Shown here: positions 11,740-20,139 of the stretch, in pieces | Layout: every line of letters begins with the position of its first letter | How positions within the stretch are numbered: position 1 is the stretch's first letter | Source of the DNA: Candolleomyces eurysporus | Lineage: Eukaryota; Basidiomycota; Agaricomycetes; Agaricales; Psathyrellaceae | Assembly: GCA_027579435.1 (NCBI GenBank) | Contig: JANBPK010001281.1 | Coordinates: 1 to 34,672 of the forward strand | DNA: 34,672 nt | Reading direction: 5' to 3' | The notes under the pieces: model-generated | Told to the model about the DNA's origin: nothing | What the model saw: the letters and a program-made list of their open reading frames with translations, nothing else | Database searches by the model: none | Made by a program: the position numbers and the translations under genes

Positions 11740-11760
11740 CCCACTACTAAAGTAGCGGGA
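11740..11760 (-). other. Candidate Helitron 5' terminus with hairpin
   Basis: On the minus strand the element would begin with TC followed by CCGCTACT, TT, then AGTAGTGGG. The two nine-base arms (CCCGCTACT and AGTAGTGGG) pair with a single G-T wobble. It lies 195-215 bp upstream of the RepHel ATG, the expected place for the 5' end. The preceding host base is T. Confidence 0.5.
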
Positions 11761-11923
11761 ATGAATTCTTGCTTTACGGCCAAATACAGATAGAAACCAA
11801 GCCAAAAATTAATACTATTCTGCTCAGGGTAACGAAACAGGGCAGGTTATAAGACACAAGTAAAAGTCAATACATTCGAGGTATAGTTTATGATGACCAG
11901 TTTCGAAAATATGTCTACAAATA

Positions 11924-11989
11924 TCACTTCCTCGCCTTCTTACCAACGTTTTCGTTAACAACATCTGTCTTTTGACTCTTTGCCTCGAA
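11924..11989 (-). pseudogene. Relic resembling the tail of the 2737-4245 gene
   Basis: A minus-strand frame ends FEAKSQKTDVVNENVGKKARK and stop. It resembles the last residues of the 403-residue cargo protein (KSQQTDKKDD, then KGKGKARN and stop), and the two share TTCCTCGCCTTC on the plus strand just after the stop codon. No upstream part of the gene is visible. It could mark the remains of an older related element next to the present insertion, or it could be chance similarity of Lys-rich sequence. Confidence 0.3.
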
Positions 11990-12031
11990 GTTTGTCCACA
12001 AGCACGACAAGACGATCGGGAAAGGGAANAA

Positions 12032-12288
12032 ATGTCGACCCCATATANTCACAATCAGCCTACCTTCAGTGTATCCGTTCCGTCGACCCCAACCCCGGCT
12101 CCAACAACGCAGTTCATCGCGGCCCAGCCAGGTTCACTGACCGCTTAACGTGGAAAGCCAGCTCAATAATGCGCTCCTACCGGGGCCAAGCCTGGAAGGA
12201 AACCCCAAAACCCTACGTCAGCCACCGGTTCACCCCGAATACAGCAGGTGTATTTCCAACCGCGGACACCCACGCCCACAACGACGAA
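12032..12288 (+). pseudogene. Duplicated 5' fragment of TAF11
   Basis: These 257 bp match the first 258 bp of the TAF11 coding sequence (15121-15378), with about 25 mismatches counted by eye, roughly 90% identity. The match begins exactly at the ATG and ends abruptly after GACGAA. Codon 39 is TAA instead of CAA (12146-12148), and a one-base deletion shifts the frame near the end. Two N calls lie at 12029 and 12048. Nothing upstream resembles the TAF11 promoter and the histone-fold part is missing, so this is a dead fragment. It lies about 270 bp outside the proposed Helitron 5' end; Helitrons are known to copy gene fragments. Confidence 0.85.
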
Positions 12289-13060
12289 ATGCAATAGAAT
12301 CTTTGTTTAGATAGTACTGATTCATCATACGCTCTAATCTAGCTGTAACCGCCAAATAATTGCTTCTTGCATTTCACGAGGGCGTGTTCGAACCGAACAC
12401 ATCGCTTCAAGCGCCTCTGGAGCAGCCCACCTGCGTCACATTTGGTCGTGCTTGGGCGGTAAATCGTCTCCTTTTCTCCCGCGCCCCAAAGACTCACAAC
12501 TAACCACGAAATACGGCTTCTTCCTACGGTCCGAAAGATGCGACTCCCATAAACTCAGAAAATGTGTCTAAGAAAAGATAGTGTGAATAACTTGATAAGA
12601 AACTTTGACCTTTGAGCTTAACGAAGTCGAGCCCGACTTTCCTGTCACTCCGAGGTCGGGTCAAAATAACAGGAATAAAAATGGTGGAAGGAGAAGGAGG
12701 AGGCAAAGAGGAAGGGAGCGTAGATGGGCTGGAAAGCAGTCGGGCTAAGATATATGTTGCTTACTGGAATGACTTACTTTTTGATGGCATGAGCGGAGGT
12801 GGCGAGGAGAGAGCGTGGAAGTTGGCATTACGCCAGGAATTATTGAATGTCAATGGTACCGGTTCAGTAACTTGTCAGACTAGATGATTGTTGTTGTAAA
12901 TTTATGTCTACAGACTTTCGGCGCATGGGAGACAATTGTTTCATGGCCACTTCGATTCAAAAATTTCTTTTAGGCTTTATAATAGGAGAGAAGACTATCA
13001 GACGCAAAGCGATATTGAGCTGTAGACGCGCATAAATATATATACATTAATGTGACCGTA
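12289..13060 (+). other. Gene-free stretch
   Basis: About 770 bp between the TAF11 fragment and the end of the F-box-like gene. One open frame (about 12612-12887, Gly/Glu-rich) shows no family resemblance and no splice support. The only visible structure is the small perfect inverted repeat at 12384-12400. Confidence 0.4.
12384..12400. repeat. Perfect 7-bp inverted repeat
   Basis: GTGTTCG, AAC, CGAACAC: two perfect seven-base arms around a three-base loop, isolated in non-coding DNA. No partner copy or terminator context was seen. Confidence 0.4.
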
Positions 13061-14764
13061 TCATACATTCATAAATAGCGAGGCATGTTGGAGCTCAGGA
13101 CAGACGGACTTGAGCTTGTCCAACCGCTCTTGCCTAAGAGGAAGTCTCGGACCAAGGGAGGAGCCATCCGGCAAGAGCCTGATCTCCTGCAGAGTCGGGA
13201 ACATCCTGCAAAATGCTATAACTTCTTCATCCACAACTCCCCGTTGTATCTCGTCTTCTGTCGCCGTAATGCGCAAGGCGAGGGATATCCAAGACCCGGA
13301 TATGGTGGGGCGAAAGCATGGCGGAGCTTCAAGCGATACTTTCTTGGCGTCGCTAACAGGGCGAAGTATACCGGAGTCAAGTCGATTCCATATACGGCCC
13401 AAAGCTTTCGCTCTGTCAGGAAAGCAGTCGAAGCTCAAATCTATGGCGTGATAAAGACATTGGAAAGGTGTCTCCATGACTGCGTTGTGAAGTCGCTCAA
13501 AGTCCTTGATGAAAGCTGAAACTGCTGACTCCGTAGACGACGTCCATATGTGCCTCATGATCACCTCCAAATCTCTTGGAAGGTGTCCTCCGTCGACTCG
13601 GATGCTACGACAGGAGGCTAGGTAGGCACATATGAAATATGAAGACGAACCGAGTTGACCAATGTGTGGGAGACGTGCGAGGGCTTGAAGATCCAGATCG
13701 TCAATATTGTTTCCTTCAGAGAAGCATTCCGGCTCTATATGAAGAAACTGCAGTTGCTGAAAGTGGCCTAGCCAGGCTACGACTTCTTTCATGACGCCTG
13801 ACCTGGCATTATAGAGACGTATGGTGGTGACATCGGGGATGGCTTCAGCTAAACGATCGAGTATGAGTTTGGACTCAACGCCATCGTTCGGGATATCCTG
13901 GAGGGAGAGGGTAATGGATGTCACGGGAGATGCTTTAAGGAGGGCGAAGGTCCATTGAGAGAAAGGCGGTCGGAAGACCCCAGTCGAGTCCGCAAAGAAT
14001 GCCGTGAGTTTGGTGACTTGGCTGAGCTTCGGGGAAGGTGTGAGGGATATCCAGGGAGTCGAGATGGAAAAGCGACTCGGTTTCCGAGAATAATTGCCCT
14101 CTTCTGAAAGCGGTGACAATACATCCGAAGCTGCTCTGTTGTGACGAGAGGGAAGATATCCCCTGGCACCGTCCCAAAAGGATAACCTCTCAGCCGTCGG
14201 TGCCCTGGGTGTTTCTGCGGCTGTAATAGCAGGGTTTTTCCTCAGCTTGTACTTGGATGCAAAGACGTCGAAACCACGGAATTACAACGTAGCACAACCC
14301 TTGGAAATGATCGTGTCCAGGAACTCTTCCACACATTTGCATGCAGTGGCCAGCATCTTGTCGCTGATGGGTTGATTCTGGTAGGTGTCTGAAGGCCAAG
14401 TCACATCCACGGTATGCAGTGATTCCATTCGATCAACGAGCCTCTGCATTTTGTGGAAGCTCTTCAGCGCTGATTGCAGCGAGGCCACCCTTTCCAGGCT
14501 GAAGGTGACACTGGCCAGGCTCTTGACATGGACTGATAGGAGGAGTGCTGAAAGACCATCCAGGTCGTTCGGATTATCTGCCAGGTTAAGGGCTGCAGAT
14601 CGTTGTACGTTCCAGATTTTACGCTGATCCAAGACCGACTGTACGGCGATGCGATTGAACGACCGGGAAACCTGAGCGCACTTTCGAAGGTCGGGAGCAG
14701 GTAAAGAGGCGAAGGTATGTAGTGCTAGTTCTTCAGTGCACCAAAAGTCTTGCAGTGTCGACAT
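13061..14764 (-). CDS. F-box-like protein with one in-frame stop or a 45-nt intron
   Basis: One frame runs from ATG 14764 to the stop at 13061 (568 codons), broken only by TAA at 14284-14282 (codon 161). Residues about 7-50 form an F-box-like segment (CTEELALHTFASLPAPDLRK, then QVSRSFNRIAVQSVL). The rest is a long leucine-patterned region like the LRR-type substrate domains of fungal F-box proteins (for example VTSITLSLQDIPN, LQFLHIEPE, FPTLQEIRLLPDG). Two readings are possible. Either the TAA is a nonsense mutation and the gene is a young pseudogene, or a 45-nt intron with ends GTAATT and CTGAG removes the stop in frame; its acceptor is weak. Sequence after the stop still looks coding (FDVFASKYKLRKNPA), which mildly favours a recent mutation or sequence error. 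It is divergent from TAF11. Confidence 0.7.
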
Positions 14765-15120
14765 CGCTGTGGATCGACCGTTTAGCTACCGGACTTGAAA
14801 GAGACGACGATGAGTAGACTCACTCCGGGTCGTGGTTGCTGTTAACCTGAGAATCCATTGCGAATATGTGGTGATGTCAACCGTGGATGTCTGTGGCACT
14901 GCAATGGTGCTCTGCCACGTTGAGCTGTCATGATCAGTGTCAGTGTTATGAGCGTTCGCACCGCCAGTCTGGAGTATAATCTAGCACTCCCAACTCTGAG
15001 TCGTTCAGTGCATCATGCATGTTTGGTGATCTCATCTGGACCAAACAATGACATCGTGCCTCGGAGGGTTACTCGCACAAACGACACTCGCTTTGTCCTC
15101 CAGACTCTGATATCTCCCAA
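14765..15120. promoter_or_regulatory. Divergent promoter region of the F-box-like gene and TAF11
   Basis: 356 bp between the two start codons. A TATA-like GAGTATAATC lies about 145 bp upstream of the TAF11 ATG. No other clear element is visible. Confidence 0.35.
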
Positions 15121-16243
15121 ATGTCGACCCCATATAGTCACAATCAGCCTACCTTCAGCGTATCCGTTCCGTCGACTCCAACCCCGGCTCCAACGACCCA
15201 ATTCATCGCGGCCCAACCAGGGTCACTGACCGCTCAACGTGGAAAGCCAGCTCAAAGAGGAGCCCCTACTGGGGCCAAGCGTGGAAGGAAACCCAAAAAC
15301 CCTGCATCAGCCACCAGTTCACCCCGAATACAACAGGCGTATTTCCAACCGCAGACACCCACGCCCACAGCGACGAATCCGCAGTATACAGGAAACCATT
15401 ATCAACCGCAGTTGAATTGGGGTGCAGCTTCGTCTACACCTTCGACACCAGTGCCAGGAGCTGCCCAGCCGAGTGGGTTAGCTGGTACATCGGGGGTAGC
15501 GGCACAGGCCCCCATGGCGGGTTTGACCCCGCCTGGATCAGCTACAATACCATCAGACACGAAGCCGATGGCGCTCGACATGTTGAATTCGCAGCTGCTT
15601 CAGGCAGCCGGTGGAGGAGGAGAGGGTCACACCTCCATGCCACCGCCGCTACCCATCCTTCAAGGACGGCCGGCACCGGAAGACGATGTAGAGGTTGACG
15701 ATGAGCNTTTTACCGGGGATGGCTGATGAGGATTATTCGGCTCAGTTGTCTTTCCAGACCCAGTCGAAAGATAACTTGAAGTGCGTTCTTTTTCTGGTTC
15801 CGCTCCCCCTCATCGCGTGTGATGAGACTGACGGGGTGGCTTTCTGAAAACAGGGTTCTTATGGACAATTTCTCGCCGGAGCAGTATGATAGGTTCGAAG
15901 CGTACAGACGACACGCTCTGCCCAAACAAGCAGTCCGGAAAGTCATCCAGCAAACACTAGGTCAACAAGTTTCGATGCCTGTGGCTCAGATCATCGCTGG
16001 GTTCTCCAAGGTTTTCGTCGGGGAGATGGTGGAGAAAGGTGCGTGTATTCCCGAACTGAGTCATTGACTCTAACCTAAATTCTATATCTGCTATTTGTAG
16101 CCCGTATCGTTCAAGCACGCCGTGGAGAGACTGGACCTTTGTCACCAGACCATCTCCGTGAGGCGTATCGGATGTATCAGGATGAGACAGGGCGAGTGGG
16201 TGCAGCTCGCCCCTTACGATCGAAGCGCCTCTTTGTCCGGTAA
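15121..16243 (+). CDS. TAF11: TAF11, TFIID subunit with histone fold
   Basis: Exons are 15121-15780, 15854-16038 and 16101-16243. If the N at 15707 is ignored, all three join in frame to give 328 residues; as written, the N shifts the frame and a false stop follows (GGC TGA). The N-terminal 200 residues are low complexity (Pro, Thr, Ala, Gly, Gln) and include KRGRKPK, which resembles an AT-hook core. The C-terminal part is the conserved TAFII28 histone fold (MDNFSPEQYDRFEAYRRHAL, PKQAVRKVI, VAQIIAGFSKVFVGEMVEKA, LSPDHLREAYRMYQ). TAF11 pairs with TAF13 through this fold inside TFIID and helps RNA polymerase II initiation at core promoters. A fragment of its 5' end is duplicated at 12032-12288. 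I am confident of the family. Confidence 0.93.
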
Positions 16244-16753
16244 ATAGACGGCCTCTCTATTCCATTCACTTTCCTCGGGGGCCGTTATATCACTTCTTGG
16301 AGCTCGTGCAGGAATTATCTCTACCCATCGATGTCGTACGGGATCGAATCACATATATTCGATATCCGAATGAACACGTCAACCCCAAAGTCCTCATCTC
16401 GCACCCTCCGCTGGCATCATCCGTTCCATCCCTCATTTCGGTGCCATAGGCGTCGTCACCGTATTTCCCACCATAGTCTGGTATCGGTCTTCCCTAATGG
16501 TCACCCGATGCACGGAGTTCATCTAATCTCATCAAGTCAAGCTGTCTCATCTTGGCTGGATTCTACCGTCCGTGGGTTAGGGGGAGGCAACCGCTTTGCT
16601 CTAACTCAAGGGCTCGGGCGAAATATCTGTGTATTCCACTTCAATATCTAATTCACATACCCTCTCCTACATAGGATAGAAGTTCTGTTCAGATTGCCTG
16701 CGTCTATTTCCTCCACCCATCGACCGAAAAGCTAGTGCCAGGGAGCTCTTTCA
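16244..16753. other. Convergent intergenic region
   Basis: 510 bp between the TAF11 stop and the stop of the minus-strand gene ending at 16754. It should hold both 3' UTRs. A stop-free frame overlapping the TAF11 end (to 16449) lacks a start or recognisable family. Confidence 0.35.
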
Positions 16754-17460
16754 TCAGTTGGGAATGCTGATATGGGCGACTCCTTGCGATAGGCCTTCTA
16801 CCTCTGAGACAGGGGTCGGCTCGTCGTCATCGGAGTCATCCCAGATTGGTTTAATCGTCGGCCTGGGACGAATTCGCTCTGCGGTGTGCCAAGATAAACG
16901 CCAATGAAAAACAGGGTCGACTGACTTACACACCTAGCTGAAGAAACCTTTCGAGGGAGCTCTCCATAACCAGCTCCATTTCCGGGTACTCTTTAAAAAT
17001 TCTTACGGCGTTATCGTAATTCCGGAAGGTGTCCTCGACGGCCTGGCTGAGCGTGTCTTGCATGGCCATAGCGAACAGAGTCAGGGGGGCATTGCCTTTG
17101 TGCCTTTTGTTGTAGATTTCCCTGACTTTCTCGATGGCGGCGGGGCTTTCGAAAGGGGTGGTGTTGAACCCGAGGCCGTACTCCCCCGTTTCGTCGAAAT
17201 CTTGAGGAAGCTCTGTTTTTTTTGTGGTAGTGAGACACGGTCAGCGAGAGGCTGGAGAGTCGCTTGAATTCCGATTCCAAAGTTATATACTCACTCCACT
17301 TTTTCTTGGGCATATTTTCTAGGGTTTTGGTAGTCGTGGTGGTAGTCGTGGAAGAAGCCATGTTTCGTGGTTCATTGTGAGTCTCACTTGGCTTGGGAGA
17401 TGGAGGCATTTTACGCCCAAGCGTAACCAAAGACGGCCACTCGGGGATGGGCCGTCGCAT
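16754..17460 (-). CDS. Three-exon gene of unknown function
   Basis: Minus-strand exons are 17460-17295, 17212-16934 and 16878-16754, giving 189 residues from the first ATG (17460). An alternative start is the ATG opening MASSTTTTTTT, 34 codons later. Intron 1 (82 nt) has strong signals: donor GTGAGT, branch-like CTGAC, acceptor ACAG; intron 2 is 55 nt. The middle exon reads as one helical domain (FESPAAIEKVREIYNKRHKG, then MAMQDTLSQAVEDTFRNYDN, then EMELVMESSLERFLQL). The C-terminus is acidic (WDDSDDDEPTP). No signal peptide or membrane segment is present. I do not recognise the family. It converges with TAF11. Confidence 0.7.
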
Positions 17461-17619
17461 CGGAGTCCCAACTCCGTGATCTCAGCCGAGGACACCTGAT
17501 CGACTGAGAGGTTCACGGTTCATCCTAGTAAAGTGTGCACGCTCACGCACACGAGAGGTATTGAGTTAGTCGTTAGAGTATTCAACGATTGCAGTGAATA
17601 AGAACAAGAAGAGACGTAC

Positions 17620-17765
17620 GGCAACCTCTCCAAGGTTGTCAACGGAAAATGTAATCAACCCGTCGGAGACACTAAATTGAGGTTCCGATACCTTTCTCGT
17701 CGAAACAATCTCAAAAATCAGCTTGTTGAGGTCAATAAGTTTGTGTCGTGGTTCCAGATTGCCGG
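17620..17765 (-). pseudogene. Exon-1 relic of an F-box-like paralogue
   Basis: A minus-strand stretch reads NLEPRHKLIDLNKLIFEIVS and continues SDGLITFSVDNLGEVAV up to a conserved GTACGT donor at 17619. It matches exon 1 of the neighbouring gene at 17941-19773 (MLEPKERHKLIGLNRLFFEI, then SPDGANLVETMERLL). There is no ATG or LPTELW start and no following exon 2, so this is a remnant of another family member just beyond the last exon of that gene. Confidence 0.6.
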
Positions 17766-17940
17766 CATAAGGATGTTTGAGTGAGAAAGGGGCATACGGG
17801 GATGGGAGTATAAAAATGTAGCATGAGGGTATAGAATGAAGCATACCAGTTCATTCGCGCACCATATATAATAATAACGCATAGGCAAAAGAACAGGGAA
17901 TGGGTAACGGCAATAGCTCGTCACGATGACAGACAACCTC

Positions 17941-19773
17941 TTAACTCCAAGCGCTATTCCTTCCACTCCCCGCCGCCAGGAATGCCATCTTGGGTTCAAG
18001 ATGCCCGAGGGCGTCCTCGGTGGGGTTCCTGATCCCAGCAAAAGACACAATGCTCGGCAAAACCCCCGCGTATGTCTCCATGAGTGGCAGGTGGTACTTG
18101 AGCCCCTTTCCGAAGGCATAGGTCATAAGAGAAATATCCGTGAGGGATGGGCATGGGTGACATCCACGATCTTTGACTTGCTGAATGAATTTAGCCTAGG
18201 GACAAATATTGCATGGCAATTAAGCAAGACCAAACGAAGCAAAAGAAGGATGAATGGATACTCACCGAGACGGCCTCAATCAGAGCAGGATTGAGAGTCC
18301 ACGAAACGGGCTCATCATCTGGACATAGTGTTCCATACACGATGTTCAACTTGACAAGATTCGGACAAATCTTGACGATAATCTCTACCACATCAGGTCT
18401 GAGCACTGTCACATCCACATGGAGCTCTCGAAGAGGTTCCTGCCGGATGCGATTAAACGCTCTCAACGTACTCTCCAAGCCCGTCGCAGAGAGCGAGTCT
18501 TGGATTGTCAACGAAGTAGCGCTTTTGCCCAGATGGACGAAATAGTCGAGGGCAGCACGCCACTCCAGCGTCTCCGATTCCTGGCCTCTCCACGGGAACT
18601 TGAACTTGAGACTCTTGAGATTGGGTAGAGTAGCCTGGGAAGTTGCACCGACTTGGGACCATTGAGGTTCTGCGGAGGGATCGAACGAGTCGGACGAGAT
18701 CCATCGGCGGGGGGTGTTTACAGGAATGATGGATAGATGCTGGATGGTGTCTGCGTTCCTCGAAAGTAGTTGATGAAGGTCGGTGTCTTGCGTCGGACCC
18801 TGAACGATAAGCTGAGCCGGGATATGCAGCTCCAAATCGCGGAGGTTAGGGATGGTCCCCAACGCACTCCAAATGACTTGACAGTCGCCTTCAAGCGACA
18901 ATTTCTCCAAGTTGCGGTTCTTCTCCGATAGCTGCCGTACAAACGGGACTACCTCGTCGGACACCTTGAAGTTCTCCCTCGCACTCGACCAGAGTCTGAG
19001 GACGAAATGCCGGACATTTCTAGGGAACATATCCTGCCCCGGAATGATGTCTTCGAAAAATAGGCTATCCACATCCAGTGTCAACTTCCGAATCGACTTC
19101 CTAACCACTGGCCAGATGTATTCCTGCATGCACGTCGGCAGGAACATGATCATCTGCTCCGGTGGAGGCATAGGTTGCCAAGCATGATTCAGCCGAACCC
19201 TCCTCTTAATGTACAATTCCTCCAGATTCGTCAGTCCTTTCAAAGCCTGTTTGAGCATCCGGCGACGTGCAGGTGGCCTAGGGAGGTCTGGGAGTTGGAT
19301 AACGGTGTATTCTGGTTCGGGAGAAGTATCCTTCTTGGACACACGTCGTTTGACCCTTCTCCAGATGGTGTCAGGTTTCTTGGGAATTGGGACGCGTTTG
19401 AATGCTGGAGGTTCGTCCCTCTCTGGGTATATAGCTCGACAAACTTCTTCGGGCCAGATAGTCAACGTTCGAACGCGTTTGGCAACGTCAGGATTCCTAA
19501 TAAAACGCACATTGCCACACACATGAGAGTCATCTAGTTAGGCGCCAGAGTATTAGATGGACAGGAGAAGACGTACAACAATCTCTCCATGGTCTCAACT
19601 AAATTAGCCCCATCCGGGGACACCAAACTGAGGTTTCGATACCTCTCGTTCATGGCAATCTCGAAAAACAGCCTGTTGAGGCCTATGAGTTTGTGTCGTT
19701 CTTTAGGTTCCAGCATCTCCGCGATGTGAAGCCATAACTCGGTCGGGAGTTCAGGTCGTTTATCGGTGGACAT
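17941..19773 (-). CDS. F-box-like/LRR protein, gene B
   Basis: Minus-strand exons are 19773-19577, 19496-18266 and 18195-17941, joining in frame to 560 residues. The in-frame GTG two codons upstream is not needed; the ATG opens MSTDKRPELPTELWLHIAEM. Residues about 9-50 are F-box-like (LPTELWLHIAEMLEPKER, then NRLFFEIAMNERYRNLSL). The remainder is leucine-patterned with repeated NLEELYIK, LEKLSLEGD, LRDLELHIP and LKSLKFKFP units, as in LRR-like substrate domains of Agaricomycete F-box proteins. A role as an SCF substrate adaptor is inferred from the family. Its closest relative in the window is the plus-strand gene at 31983-33854, with identical intron positions and phases; gene A next door shares the same layout. 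Confidence 0.85.
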
Positions 19774-20139
19774 TGTCACTTCTGCTGGGTATTTGGAGAG
19801 ATCGCAAGTGACCGAGAGAGAGGAAGAGAAAGGAGTGGAATTGAAGAGAGTTGCATATGTTCATTTCAGGTTCCTGGGCACGTCACCTTTATATGTCTTC
19901 CCCGACGACCGTAACAACTCTCAGGGATCTGTCAGATGAGGGCGGTGCGCCCGCAATCAGTATTTAAAACTCCGAAATACAATAACTATCGTTACAGTGG
20001 AATGCTGAATAGTATTAGCGAGCTCTACAGTACGTTTTTGAAGTCTAGTATGGTCATGAATCGATAGATATAAACCATGATGTAATGCGTAATTCATAGT
20101 CAGTCGTAAGTTCGTAACCTCAATCCAACCGATTAATGT
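19774..20139 (-). promoter_or_regulatory. Upstream region of gene B with a TATA box
   Basis: 366 bp between gene A's stop and gene B's ATG. On the minus strand CATATAAAGG (TATAAA at 19894-19889) lies about 116 bp before the ATG, followed by a purine-poor leader. This is a plausible core promoter for gene B. Confidence 0.4.

Larger units (their letters stand above)
743..11760 (-). mobile_element. Helitron (rolling-circle transposon) carrying extra genes
   Basis: A RepHel gene defines the element. On the minus strand its 5' end would be TC at 11760-11759, about 215 bp upstream of the RepHel ATG, and its 3' end CTAG at 746-743, preceded by a GC-rich hairpin (749-768). Both flanking bases are T on the element strand (11761 and 742), so insertion would be between two T residues, as described for Helentron/Helitron2-like elements rather than the canonical A^T. 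The 9-mer CCCGCTACT occurs in the 5' terminal hairpin and again, inverted relative to it, near the 3' end at 833-841. Between the ends lie a chromodomain gene, two genes of unknown function and RepHel. The RepHel identity is secure. The exact termini are inference, since no second copy is available for comparison. Confidence 0.6.

Noticed and set aside
12612..12887. Plus-strand open frame in the gene-free stretch
   Set aside because: Gly/Glu-rich composition, no recognisable domain, no splice partner.
16201..16449. Stop-free frame overlapping the TAF11 end and reading LYHFLELVQELSLP
   Set aside because: It has no ATG and no clear splice entry. It overlaps a conserved coding exon in another frame, so chance is the simplest explanation.
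17011..17460. Unspliced 149-codon frame at the small three-exon gene
   Set aside because: The frame after 17295 is intronic and out of frame. The spliced model has canonical signals and gives a continuous acidic-tailed protein.
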